The notes under the pieces are model-generated. The model was not told the DNA's origin, ran no database searches, and saw only the letters and a program-made list of their open reading frames with translations. This document shows, piece by piece, positions 8,845 to 17,034 of a stretch of 64,000 nt of DNA. Each line of letters opens with the position of its first letter. The stretch's first letter is position 1. Source of the DNA: Candidatus Opimibacter skivensis (GTDB taxonomy: Bacteria > Bacteroidota > Bacteroidia > Chitinophagales > Saprospiraceae); contig JADKHH010000028.1 in NCBI GenBank assembly GCA_016721905.1, forward strand, positions 1 through 64,000, written 5' to 3'. Position numbers and translations under genes: made by a program.

Positions 8845-9167
8845 AAGGGGACGAATTTATGAGAGTTGTAGTTATACTCGATGATGAAGAAGGCAGGCGA
8901 TCTACCTCTTATTCCTACGAAAAACTTTTAGGAATTAAAGCACTTTCTGATAGAGACAATGAAAACCTAGATGCAGGTCAGGAAACTACTTTGGATCGAA
9001 CAAGAAGATTACTATATGTTTGCTGTTCGAGGTCACTTAAAGACTTAGCAGTTATTCTTTTTGCAACTGATACTCAAGCAGCTACACAAGCGGTTTTAGC
9101 GACAGGAATATTTCAACAAGATGAAGTTAAGAGTGAGGCTTTTATAGACATTGCATTGGATAATTAG
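8769..9167 (+). CDS. UvrD-like helicase (GajB-like), C-terminal fragment
   Basis: Carries helicase motif V (STQHGIKGDEFMRVVV) and motif VI (TRRLLYVCCSRSLKDLAVI), the final two SF1 motifs. The first ~10 residues are a read-through artefact of the frame change near 8790. With the two pieces upstream the full gene would be about 638 codons, rather longer than classic GajB, so the pair may be a relative of Gabija rather than the canonical type. Confidence 0.65.
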   Translation: MFCERSLGYNTYINEESPFSTQHGIKGDEFMRVVVILDDEEGRRSTSYSYEKLLGIKALSDRDNENLDAGQETTLDRTRRLLYVCCSRSLKDLAVILFATDTQAATQAVLATGIFQQDEVKSEAFIDIALDN

Positions 9168-9523
9168 AATTTTTAATTGACTACTGTCATGTTTCTTCTC
9201 TAAGAAATTTCGAGTTAATGAATGTTATAATTTGCAGATTCTTTTCTGAACTCTGCGGAGAGATTTTTTATTCTCCCGTATAATTTTAAATTCCTATTGG
9301 TGACCGCTCCATTTTCCACATTTTTCCTACTTAGAATTAAGCTTTAAATGCCCGACGACAACAATATTTTCAAATGTAGCCTAATATAGATGTTGACTTT
9401 CCCCTTTTTTTTTTCTGTCGGATTTTACAAACCTGCTGAAAAGAATTATTGAAAGAATTAGCAATAGATTTCCAATTTGAAGGATGAAATGTTATTTTAT
9501 TAAAGTGGTAAAGTGATCTTAAT
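9168..9523. other. AT-rich intergenic region after the defence locus
   Basis: Convergent gap between the helicase fragment and the flavin reductase. It contains an unusual run of 12 T at 9404-9415 but no convincing hairpin, repeat or attachment-site duplication. It probably marks the right edge of the transferred AT-rich segment. Confidence 0.4.
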
Positions 9524-10450
9524 CTAGGTTATTACCATTGAAAATAAACCAATTCCACCCAGCAGTCTTCCTCCCAAATTTTTTGTGGTCGGATTGCCAA
9601 ATGGTCCCTTTTTATATATTCTTTTATATTTTTTTTTAGCTATCCCCAACAATACACTAAACCCCCTCTTCACCTCCTCCTTATCCAGATACGTCTTAGC
9701 CAGATAGTGCAATGCCTCCGTTGGATTGTGCTGTGCCAGCGCTTGTATCACATCTGCCTGCTCACGGGCATCAGCGATTTCTTCCAGGGTAGGAAATGAC
9801 ACTTGACCTGCAAGTTTTCCGAGATCATTGCCGGTCAGCACCGGACTGTTTTTGATGTGATCGGGGAGATGATCATATCCGATCGACACCGGATTGTACT
9901 CCTGCACGATCGTGTGGATGGCATCACCACTACACCGCACATAATACGCCCTGCCCATGCGGCCCATGAGATCCATCTTGTCAGGATCGATGCGATTGCG
10001 ATCCGTCAGGACTTCATGCGCTATGTGCATCCTGACCACCTCACAGATGATGAGATGACCGGCACCACCGCCTTCACCCAGCGTGATGATGTCCTTCACC
10101 TTGCACTCCATATGCGCGGGAGATTCAGCTACCCGAAAGGCCTTGACCAGGTCCGATGGTATCGGCGTCAATCCCGTTTTTTCAAATTCACTCACCCCCG
10201 TCGGAAAATCCACCGACGCCACCGCCATCTGCCGCACGATCGCATAGTTGACCGCATTGATCACACACTCCCCCGACACCCGCACATTATGCAGCGTATC
10301 CTTGGTAGTATTATCACTTCCCCGCCGATTGCTCGAAAACACCACGATCGGCGGATTCGAACTGAAGGCATTGAAGAAACTATACGGCGCCAGATTCTTA
10401 TTCCCCTCCTCATCAATCGTACTCACAAACGCAATCGGCCGCGGCGCCAC
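9524..10450 (-). CDS. Flavin reductase family protein (FMN-binding split barrel)
   Basis: The segment APRPIAFVSTIDEEGNKNLAPYS with the later FNAFSSNPPIVVFSSN and the RMAVASVDFP-like region matches the flavin reductase/DIM6-NTAB family, which binds FMN in a split barrel and is often of unknown substrate. The C-terminal ~100 residues (LTGNDLGKLAGQVSFPT onward) are an extension seen in Bacteroidota members. The true start is probably 10518 or 10512: reading MSMLTIDPKDTPKK and adding one A in the A-run around 10480-10487 joins to DLHQFILGTVAPRPIAF. So the ATG at 10450 is internal and the N-terminus is hidden by a one-base frame break. Confidence 0.8.
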   Translation of the reverse strand: MAPRPIAFVSTIDEEGNKNLAPYSFFNAFSSNPPIVVFSSNRRGSDNTTKDTLHNVRVSGECVINAVNYAIVRQMAVASVDFPTGVSEFEKTGLTPIPSDLVKAFRVAESPAHMECKVKDIITLGEGGGAGHLIICEVVRMHIAHEVLTDRNRIDPDKMDLMGRMGRAYYVRCSGDAIHTIVQEYNPVSIGYDHLPDHIKNSPVLTGNDLGKLAGQVSFPTLEEIADAREQADVIQALAQHNPTEALHYLAKTYLDKEEVKRGFSVLLGIAKKKYKRIYKKGPFGNPTTKNLGGRLLGGIGLFSMVIT

Positions 10451-10518
10451 CGTCCCCAGGATAAATTGATGAAGGTCTTTTTGGGGGTGTCTTTGGGGTC
10501 TATAGTGAGCATGCTCAT

Positions 10519-11102
10519 TTTTTTTGATAGTTGATCTGTGTGATAGCTTATAAGCTAATTAGGCTTAGAAGTGTTGATGAGTTGATTTGTTGATAAGTTG
10601 ATTTGTTGATAAGTTGATTGTGTTTGAAGGTTCAAGATAATAATAAGAGGCTCAAGGGCCTATAAGAGTGCTTAAGGGTAAAGGATAAAAGGCCAAAGAG
10701 TTCGTAAATGTAAGGAGTCGTCAGGCGTCAGGTTTGGATTCAAGCACTTTATTCATTTCAACAGCAGGATCAAATTGAATCCCGCTTAGCTTTTTCTTGT
10801 TGCCTCGGCTTTCGCCGGGGACCTTTGCTTCATTGAATTGCCCGGAAATCATCCAGTCAAGCAGGATCAAATTGAAATTGCGTCCCGCTTAGCTTTTTTT
10901 AATTGAATTGCCGCGGCTTTCAAGCCGTGGGACGAAAACTTCCAAGGTTCATTGAAAACCCCTGGCAGCCAGATAAATCTTCTCCTATGGAAACCAGTCC
11001 CCTTGCTCCCTTGCGCCTCTTGCCCCTTGCCCTCTGCCTTCGCCTTCGCCTCAGCCTCCGCCTTCTTTTAACTATTTTGCCTCATCACTGTTACGTTCCA
11101 AT
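10519..11102. repeat. Intergenic region with several word-like repeats
   Basis: From about 10573 to 10620 the unit GTTGATAAGTTGATTTGTTG recurs three times (same family as 32612-32690). At 10762-10797 and 10861-10902 a roughly 37-bp direct repeat begins AGCAGGATCAAATTGAA and ends CCCGCTTAGCTTTTT. Two hairpins with GGCTTT loops lie at 10802-10820 and 10908-10930. From 10990 to 11075 the words CTTGCCC and CTTCGCCTCAGCCTCCGCC repeat. A 67-codon frame over this last block is only the repeat translated. Confidence 0.7.
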
Positions 11103-11819
11103 ATGAAGAGCATGCTATTGACTGTAGGATTAGCCATATTAGTATTAGTCGGTTTCCAGCTAGGAAAGTACCTCTACCTCAAACCCAAAAACATCACCGG
11201 CGAAAAAGCCATCGAAATCACCGGCCAATTACCCGACGGCACCCCCTTCCATCTCTCCGACCTCAAAGGCAAATACGTCCTCCTCGACTTCTGGGGAAGC
11301 TGGTGCGGCCCCTGCCGCCAATCCCATCCCCAACTGGTGAGCCTCTATACCGACTATAAAAACCAGGAATTTAAAGACGCCTCCGGCTTCGAAATCGTCA
11401 GCATCGCCCTCGAGCGCGGCGCAGCCAACTGGCAGAAAGCCATCCAGGCAGACCAATTGATCTGGCCCTACCACCTCATGGCCGCCGAGTCCTTTGATTC
11501 CCCCACCGCCAAAGCCTACGGCGTCAAACAAATCCCCACCAAATTCCTCATCAACCCCGACGGCATCATGATGGCCGTCGATCCTTCCTTCGAGCAGATA
11601 GCTAAGTTGCTCAGCGACAGGATAAAAATGGCGGGTAGAACTTTTCCGGTTGGGGGGGCTTGTGGGATTGATCGGCTCGGGGTAGGGGGTCAGAAGGATC
11701 AAAGCGGAATTATTTTAGGTCCCTTTCAGGTCGGAAGTAAGCGAGATCCCGCTCCGCTTAGATACAATCTAAGCTCAACAATTTATTTTATTCGAAGCAT
11801 CAGGGGTAGGGGGTCATAG
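11103..11819 (+). CDS. TlpA-like membrane-anchored thioredoxin
   Basis: N-terminal membrane anchor or signal (SMLLTVGLAILVLVGFQLG) followed by a thioredoxin fold of the TlpA/ResA type: LPDGTPFHLSDLKGKYVLLD, then the redox motif FWGSWCGPCRQ (near residues 65-75), and the cis-proline segment GVKQIPTKFLINPDG. It should work in the periplasm as a disulfide reductant or in cytochrome maturation; the partner is unknown. The last ~60 residues are low-complexity and overlap intergenic repeats. Adding one A to the A5 run at 11624-11628 would end the protein at 11638 after DRIKNGG, a normal length for the family, so the tail is probably a frame-shift artefact. Confidence 0.85.
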   Translation: MKSMLLTVGLAILVLVGFQLGKYLYLKPKNITGEKAIEITGQLPDGTPFHLSDLKGKYVLLDFWGSWCGPCRQSHPQLVSLYTDYKNQEFKDASGFEIVSIALERGAANWQKAIQADQLIWPYHLMAAESFDSPTAKAYGVKQIPTKFLINPDGIMMAVDPSFEQIAKLLSDRIKMAGRTFPVGGACGIDRLGVGGQKDQSGIILGPFQVGSKRDPAPLRYNLSSTIYFIRSIRGRGS

Positions 11820-12038
11820 CACCATGACCTAAATCATCCCCCCTCATGATACCGATCATTATCCAGCATTTTATCTCGCCAGAACTTTGAAAGATATGCC
11901 TTAATCAAAGTGTTTCATTTGATTTTCGGAGACACTCGAAATTTGGCAAAATCGTATTAAAAACAACCTGTCTTTTCGACTCACACTCTTGTTGAAGAGA
12001 AGACCAGTTGGGAGTTACTAGTTTTAAAAAAATCAAAG
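11639..12038. other. Intergenic region with GGGTAGGGGGTCA repeats
   Basis: If the thioredoxin ends at 11638, this stretch is non-coding. It holds two copies of a GGGTAGGGGGTCA word (near 11681 and 11804), the same word that forms the inverted repeat at 16882-16987, and a CGAGATCCCGCTCCGCTTAG segment. Nothing else recognised. Confidence 0.45.
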
Positions 12039-13184
12039 ATGCAAAAGAAGGAAACGTTACTCAACGAAACCCAGGCATTAAAAACCAAAACCCGCCTGGT
12101 AAAAGAAGGCGATATTCTTGGCGGGGAGACCCCTCAGGAGGCTCAGGCCAAAACAGTCAACAGGAAGGTCCGCAAGAAAATCATCAAGGAAGCGAATGCT
12201 TTGAGCAATATTGTTGAGACCACTACGGAAGACAAGAAAATGGTTGCAGAGACTTACCTGAAAAGCTTCCCCGTAGATGAGCAAAAGGCCCTTTTAAAAT
12301 CCTTGTTGGATGACGCCAAGTTGAAAGCAAGAACGGGACTCCATCCCGACGAAGAATTGGCGACCGACTGGCGCGAAGGCAGCTATCCGTATAAGAATTT
12401 AATGTCCCGTAAAAATTACGAAAAACAAAAGTATGATTTGCAGGTGGAGCTCCTCAAGTTGCAAGCGTGGACAAAGCAAACAGGCAGCCGGGTTGTCATT
12501 TTATTTGAAGGCCGTGACGCTGCCGGAAAAGGTGGGGCGATCAAACGTTTTATGGAGCATTTGAACCCACGGGGTGCAAGGGTGGTAGCGCTGGAAAAAC
12601 CCACGGAAGAAGAGCGCGGACAATGGTATTTCCAACGCTACATCAAACACCTGCCTTCCTTCGGAGAGATTATCCTATTCGACCGCTCCTGGTACAATCG
12701 CTCCGGGGTAGAAAACGTCATGGGATTTTGCACCAAAGAAGAATACGCCGAGTTTATGCGGCAGGTACCCGAGTTTGAAAGAAACCTGGTGAGAAGCGGC
12801 ATTATTCTGCTCAAATTCTGGTTTTCCGTCAGCCGGGAAGAACAAAAAAGACGATTTAAAGACCGCGAAGCACACCCACTCAAACAATGGAAACTTTCGC
12901 CGATCGACAGGGCTTCACTCGATAAATGGGAGGATTATACCACTGCCAAAGAAAAAATGTTTTTTTTCACCGACACCTCCGATGCCCCTTGGATCGTCGT
13001 AAAGTCCAATTGTAAAAAACGTGCCCGTTTGAATGCCATGCGCTACGTGCTCCACAAAATCCCGTATGATAAAAAAGACATCAAACTCGTAGGCCGGATC
13101 GACCCATTACTCGTAGGTCGTTCTAATGTGATCTACGAAAAAGGTGAGACATTTATGATTGGAGATAATGGGTTTGGGAAGTAA
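12039..13184 (+). CDS. ppk2: Polyphosphate kinase 2 family protein
   Basis: Transfers phosphate between polyphosphate and nucleotides in the cytosol. The PPK2 core begins around residue 115 (SRKNYEKQKYDLQVELLKLQ), with Walker A VILFEGRDAAGKGGAIKR, lid-region residues RGARVVALEKPTEEERGQWY, and Walker B-like IILFDRSWYNRSGVE. The C-terminal stretch SPIDRASLDKWEDYTTAKE and WIVVKSNCKKRARLNAMRY are also typical of class I PPK2. The first ~100 residues are a helical, charged extension of unclear role. ATG at 12039 is taken because the sequence is open and Lys/Glu-rich from there; an internal start is possible. The class (ADP- or AMP-phosphorylating) cannot be decided by eye. Confidence 0.9.
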   Translation: MQKKETLLNETQALKTKTRLVKEGDILGGETPQEAQAKTVNRKVRKKIIKEANALSNIVETTTEDKKMVAETYLKSFPVDEQKALLKSLLDDAKLKARTGLHPDEELATDWREGSYPYKNLMSRKNYEKQKYDLQVELLKLQAWTKQTGSRVVILFEGRDAAGKGGAIKRFMEHLNPRGARVVALEKPTEEERGQWYFQRYIKHLPSFGEIILFDRSWYNRSGVENVMGFCTKEEYAEFMRQVPEFERNLVRSGIILLKFWFSVSREEQKRRFKDREAHPLKQWKLSPIDRASLDKWEDYTTAKEKMFFFTDTSDAPWIVVKSNCKKRARLNAMRYVLHKIPYDKKDIKLVGRIDPLLVGRSNVIYEKGETFMIGDNGFGK

Positions 13185-13254
13185 GATTCCGGCTTAGGTA
13201 AATTCATTCTTGTTCCCGTACAGGATTAATATCCTAACGACCATAGCGCCATTG

Positions 13255-13362
13255 GCCGTTGCAGGAGTTTGCTCCTGCAACCATGAGAATACCCATTTAG
13301 GATTCCTTATAGGAATTTGGTTAGGTATCCCGGTGGTCGCAGGAGCAAACTCCTGCAACGGC
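13255..13362. repeat. Perfect 24-bp inverted repeat made of nested hairpins
   Basis: The arm at 13255-13278 (GCCGTTGCAGGAG then TTTGCTCCTGC) is exactly complementary to 13339-13362. Each arm is itself a hairpin: TTGCAGGAG-TTTG-CTCCTGCAA spans 13259-13280. Between the arms is a smaller palindrome ATTCC-TTATA-GGAAT. The layout resembles paired REP (BIME-like) elements. The rest of 13185-13686 carries no gene except the grpE promoter region. Confidence 0.8.
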
Positions 13363-13613
13363 GCTTCTCCTTTTAAGCTCATGCCATTGCAACCGCCCAT
13401 GACATCTATTGGCTATTTGGGTGAAACTAAGGGTATAATTTCCTTCTACCCCGGGGTTTTCGGAGCAACGCCTTTAAGGGCGAAGCGGAGGAACACAGGG
13501 GAGAGAAATGAGCAAATCGCAGATTTGGATTTTCGAAGGGGCAAAACGGCAATTCCTGCCTCTTTATCACCTAATTCCTCATTTTACTGTCAATTTGTCA
13601 CAAATGTCCCGTA

Positions 13614-13629
13614 TGGCAGTACTTTTGCA
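13614..13629 (+). promoter_or_regulatory. Sigma-54-type -24/-12 promoter upstream of grpE
   Basis: TGGCAGTACTTTTGCA matches the sigma-54 consensus TGGCA-N6-TTGCW with exact spacing (GG at 13615-13616, GC at 13627-13628). Upstream at 13588-13600 is CTGTCAATTTGTCA, a direct TGTCA repeat that could be an activator site. Expected transcription start is near 13640, giving a leader of about 47 nt before the grpE ATG. The same stretch also fits the Bacteroidota TTTG-N22-TAnnTTTG pattern (13594-13597 and 13620-13627), so the sigma factor needs proof. Confidence 0.6.
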
Positions 13630-13686
13630 CCCCGATTCTATTCACTTAATACCATCGCCCGCACGGGCTCACTATATACCGATACT

Positions 13687-14271
13687 ATGAAAAAGCAACA
13701 TAAAGACCATGTCAACGGAGCCCCCGAAAATGAGCCCGTCAATATGGATGATGAAAAGTTATTCGATTTTGACAAAGCCGATGCCGCCGAAGCCAATGAA
13801 AAATCAGGCTCCGATTCCAACGAACAGGTAGCCGAACTCCAGGCCGCCGTCCAGGAACTCAAGGACAAACACCTGAGACTACTCGCCGAGTTTGACAACT
13901 ACAAGAAAAGGACCATGCGCGAACGCCTGGAGCTCATGAATTCCGCCTCAAAGGATGTCCTGGTCAGCTTGCTGCCAGTACTTGATGATTTTGACAGAGC
14001 CAAGAAAAGTGCTGACGATCCGACCAACGCAGAAGTTTTCAGCGAAGGGGTAACGCTCGTCTACAACCGTCTCCATAATATTCTCCAGAATATGGGCCTC
14101 AAGGCGATCGCCAGCAATGGGGAAACCTTTGATGTGGAATTGCACGAAGCCATCACCGAGATCCCGGTGCCGGATGAAAACAAGAAAGGAAAAGTCATCG
14201 ATACCCTCGAGAAGGGTTATACGTTAAACGACAAGATCATTCGCCATGCTAAAGTCGTAGTGGGCAACTAA
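13687..14271 (+). CDS. grpE: Nucleotide exchange factor GrpE
   Basis: Promotes ADP release from DnaK. It has an acidic disordered N-terminus, a long coiled coil (VAELQAAVQELKDKHLRLLA) leading into the family signature LLAEFDNYKKRTMRERLEL, and the C-terminal beta domain with VLVSLLPVLDDFDRA and the closing IRHAKVVVGN. The length (195 residues) is normal with ATG at 13687; the frame is open further upstream but through a repeat region. It sits 9 nt before dnaJ, a common heat-shock pair, behind a sigma-54-like promoter. Confidence 0.95.
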   Translation: MKKQHKDHVNGAPENEPVNMDDEKLFDFDKADAAEANEKSGSDSNEQVAELQAAVQELKDKHLRLLAEFDNYKKRTMRERLELMNSASKDVLVSLLPVLDDFDRAKKSADDPTNAEVFSEGVTLVYNRLHNILQNMGLKAIASNGETFDVELHEAITEIPVPDENKKGKVIDTLEKGYTLNDKIIRHAKVVVGN

Positions 14272-14280
14272 AATCAAAAC

Positions 14281-15426
14281 ATGAGCAAACGCGATTATTA
14301 CGAAATACTCGAAGTACCCAAGGATGCAGATGAAACTGCGATAAAGAAATCCTATCGGAAGATAGCGATGCAGTTTCACCCTGACCGTAATCCGGATAAT
14401 AAAGCTGCAGAAGATAAATTTAAGGAAGCCGCCGAAGCCTATGAAGTCCTCAGCGACCCTGACAAGCGCGCCAAGTATGACCGCTTCGGTCATGCAGGCG
14501 TGACGGGCCAGCAAGGTTATCACAGCGCCGAGAGCATGAACATGGACGACATCTTCAGCCAGTTTGGAGATGTGTTTGGCGACAGCCCTTTCGAATCCTT
14601 CTTCGGCAACCGCGGTGGAGGCCAGCGCGCCCAAGGACAGAAAGGAAGCAACCTCCGCATCAAACTCAGCCTGACACTCGAAGAAGTAGAAGCAGGTGTC
14701 AAGAAGACCATCAAGGTTAAGAAGCGCAAGACCTGCACAACCTGTAAAGGAAGCGGTGCCAAGGACGGTTCCGTCAAGACATGTCAGACCTGCGGAGGCT
14801 CCGGTATGGTGCGTCAGATCAGAAGCACCTTCCTCGGTCAGATGCAGACCACCACGCAATGTCCTACTTGTCACGGTTCAGGTACCATTGTAGTGGAGCC
14901 TTGCACAAAATGCCGTGGCGAAGGCCGCACGATCGAAGAAGAAATGATCGATATCGATATCCCGGGAGGCGTTGAAGATGGCATGCAACTCACCATGCGT
15001 GGTCGAGGTAATGCTGGTATCAAAGGCGGACCTGCAGGCGATCTGCTGATCAGCATCGAAGTGAAGCCTCATGCCGAACTCAAGCGTGATGGCAATAACC
15101 TGATCTTCGAATTGTATCTCAGTTTCCCTGATGCAGCAATTGGTTGTTCGGTTGACGTACCTACCTTAACCGGTCCGGTGAAAATCAAAATTCCACCAGG
15201 CACCCAGAGCGGAAAAATATTCAGGCTCAATGGCAAGGGATTACCTTCCGTACAAGCGTATGGAAAAGGTGATGAATTGATCTACGTCAATATCTGGACG
15301 CCAAAGAAAATCTCCGATGACGAAAAGAAGATCCTGGAGAAACTGAATGCGTCACCCAATTTCAAACCACAACCCAGCAAGACAGAAAAAGGATTTTTCG
15401 AGCGGATGAAAGACTATTTTGCTTGA
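14281..15426 (+). CDS. dnaJ: Chaperone DnaJ (Hsp40)
   Basis: Class A J-protein that delivers clients to DnaK and stimulates its ATPase. The J domain is at the N-terminus (MSKRDYYEILEVPKD, with MQFHPDRNPDN giving the HPD motif). A Gly/Phe-rich segment follows, then four zinc-binding CxxCxGxG repeats (CTTCKGSG, CQTCGGSG, CPTCHGSG, CTKCRGEG), then the C-terminal substrate-binding and dimerisation domains. At 381 residues it is full length. It follows grpE closely and its stop overlaps the gldH start, so at least these three genes look cotranscribed. No dnaK is in the window. Confidence 0.97.
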   Translation: MSKRDYYEILEVPKDADETAIKKSYRKIAMQFHPDRNPDNKAAEDKFKEAAEAYEVLSDPDKRAKYDRFGHAGVTGQQGYHSAESMNMDDIFSQFGDVFGDSPFESFFGNRGGGQRAQGQKGSNLRIKLSLTLEEVEAGVKKTIKVKKRKTCTTCKGSGAKDGSVKTCQTCGGSGMVRQIRSTFLGQMQTTTQCPTCHGSGTIVVEPCTKCRGEGRTIEEEMIDIDIPGGVEDGMQLTMRGRGNAGIKGGPAGDLLISIEVKPHAELKRDGNNLIFELYLSFPDAAIGCSVDVPTLTGPVKIKIPPGTQSGKIFRLNGKGLPSVQAYGKGDELIYVNIWTPKKISDDEKKILEKLNASPNFKPQPSKTEKGFFERMKDYFA

Positions 15427-15890
15427 TCCGCGCCGCCTTCATAGCCTTCACTTTTCTGCTCACACTCAGTGCATGTGACAGAGGCGTGCTCGTGTCTGAA
15501 AAATGGAAATGGAAAGACCAGCAATGGATCAATGGAGATAAAAAATCCTTTGTCATGGAAGCCTTGGATACCACTACCGTTTATCAGATGGACATCCAGC
15601 TCAGCCATGAAGAAACCTACAAGTATCAGAATCTTTATATCAAGACACTGACTAAATATCCTTCGGGTAAAGAAGTGTCTTCAGTTACTTCGCTTGAGTT
15701 GATCAACGAAGACGGATCCTGGGCAGGTGATAAAGGTGAAGGTGGTCGCAAGGTGGATATTCCATTGCAACATCGATTCACTTTTCCTGAAGTTGGTTCG
15801 TATACCTGGTCTGTCGAACCTTTCATGCGTGTCGATACGGTCGAAGGGATCAATAGCCTGAAGGTCGTCTGTCGCCAAGTCAAGGAATAG
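15423..15890 (+). CDS. gldH: Gliding motility lipoprotein GldH
   Basis: Small outer-membrane-associated lipoprotein needed for gliding/T9SS function in Bacteroidota. A signal peptide ends in the lipobox LSAC (Cys near residue 18). The body has family-typical segments: KYPSGKEVSSVTSLELINEDG, WAGDKGEG, and RFTFPEVGSYTWSVEPFMR. The likely start is TTG at 15423, which overlaps the dnaJ TGA (TTGA). There is no better ATG that keeps the signal peptide. The coupling to dnaJ suggests translational coupling. The presence of many T9SS substrates in this window fits its role. Confidence 0.85.
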   Translation: MIRAAFIAFTFLLTLSACDRGVLVSEKWKWKDQQWINGDKKSFVMEALDTTTVYQMDIQLSHEETYKYQNLYIKTLTKYPSGKEVSSVTSLELINEDGSWAGDKGEGGRKVDIPLQHRFTFPEVGSYTWSVEPFMRVDTVEGINSLKVVCRQVKE

Positions 15891-15906
15891 TATCAACACC
15901 AAGGTG

Positions 15907-16878
15907 ATGACGATTCCTGCATGGGCACAACAGATGGATCAATGGGCTGCTGAAGGAATCCCCTTTTTGTTTATCCTTGATTTTGAGTTGAAGGCACCAA
16001 TGATCATCCCATTGCTTGACATTGATAGTGATCATGCATCCGGCATACAATTTCAAATCAACAAAGTCAAATCAGCAACACCATCAAATGCTCAGGATAT
16101 AAATTTTTCAAAAATTCCTGTTTCGTTTGAGCAATACCAGCATGGATTCGATCAGGTACTGAAAGCCATCAAGGCTGGAGATACCTACTTACTTAATTTG
16201 TGTTACTCGACACAAATGATCGGCTTGCCTTCATTTAAAGAAATATTTGATGTCGTCAGTGCACCTTACAAACTCTATGTCCCTGGAAAATTTGTTGTGT
16301 TTTCACCTGAACAGTTTGTGTCAATACAGGAAGGCATCATCCGCACCTATCCAATGAAGGGCACTATCGATGCTTCACTGCCAGATGCAGAAGCCACACT
16401 ACTTGCAGATATCAAAGAGCAGGAAGAACATGCCACCGTCGTTGATTTACTTCGCAATGATCTGAGCATCGTGTCCCGCAAAGTGACCGTCGATCAATAC
16501 CGCTACATCAGTAAAATTTCAACACCCACAAAATCACTGTTGCAATGCAGTTCCGCCATCAGCGGAATCCTCGAAGATGAATTTGCCGACAAGCCCGGCA
16601 GCATCATGCATGCTTTACTACCTGCAGGTTCTGTTACAGGAGCTCCAAAGAAAAAAACCGTCGAACTGATCACAGCCATCGAACTTGAGCCACGCGGATA
16701 TTACACCGGTGTCTTTGGTGTCTTTGATGGAAAAAACCTTGACAGTGCCGTCATGATCCGCCTTATCGAAGAGCGTGGTGATGAATATTATTATCGGAGT
16801 GGTGGAGGGATCACTTATAGGAGTGTGGCGGAGCAGGAGTATCAGGAGGTGCTGGATAAAGTTTATATACCGGGTTGA
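15907..16878 (+). CDS. pabB: Aminodeoxychorismate synthase component I
   Basis: Chorismate-utilising enzyme that aminates chorismate for p-aminobenzoate (folate) synthesis. The C-terminal chorismate-binding domain is clear: GDTYLLNLCYSTQM, the active-site lysine segment TYPMKGTID, VVDLLRNDLSIVSR, and LPAGSVTGAPKKKTVELI, ending with YRSGGGITYRS. At 323 residues it lacks the long N-terminal domain of anthranilate synthase TrpE, which favours the stand-alone PabB type. ATG at 15907 follows a GTG at 15904. It is followed by pabC after an inverted repeat, so the two steps to p-aminobenzoate are adjacent. The glutaminase subunit is not here. Confidence 0.88.
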   Translation: MTIPAWAQQMDQWAAEGIPFLFILDFELKAPMIIPLLDIDSDHASGIQFQINKVKSATPSNAQDINFSKIPVSFEQYQHGFDQVLKAIKAGDTYLLNLCYSTQMIGLPSFKEIFDVVSAPYKLYVPGKFVVFSPEQFVSIQEGIIRTYPMKGTIDASLPDAEATLLADIKEQEEHATVVDLLRNDLSIVSRKVTVDQYRYISKISTPTKSLLQCSSAISGILEDEFADKPGSIMHALLPAGSVTGAPKKKTVELITAIELEPRGYYTGVFGVFDGKNLDSAVMIRLIEERGDEYYYRSGGGITYRSVAEQEYQEVLDKVYIPG

Positions 16879-16881
16879 CCC

Positions 16882-16987
16882 CTCTGACCCCCTACCCCCT
16901 GAAAGGGGGAGCTAAATATTTTCCTAGAAATCAGGGTGGCCATAGCCGGATAACATTCAGCGCCCCCTTTCAGGGGGTAGGGGGTCA
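16882..16987. repeat. 26-bp inverted repeat between pabB and pabC
   Basis: The arm at 16882-16907 (CTGACCCCCTACCCCCTGAA and on) is the exact reverse complement of 16962-16987. The same GGGGGTAGGGGGTCAG word recurs alone near 11683, 11806 and 39586. It is a dispersed repeat and could act as an RNA hairpin or attenuating structure between two related genes. Confidence 0.75.
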
Positions 16988-16997
16988 GTACATTCTG

Positions 16998-17005
16998 TAT
17001 TTTTG
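16998..17005 (+). promoter_or_regulatory. Candidate -7 element for pabC
   Basis: TATTTTTG fits the Bacteroidota TAnnTTTG consensus 29 nt before the pabC start. No clear -33 TTTG at the usual spacing was found; the upstream side is the 16962-16987 repeat arm. Confidence 0.35.
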
Positions 17006-17034
17006 TCCCACACATATCAATTCACCTTCCTCCT

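Noticed and set aside
10903..11106. 67-codon open frame ending next to the TlpA-like gene
   Set aside because: The residues (repeating Leu, Pro, Arg) are a translation of the CTTCGCCTCAGCC word repeat.
15469..15651. 60-codon frame within gldH
   Set aside because: Out-of-frame shadow of the GldH coding sequence.
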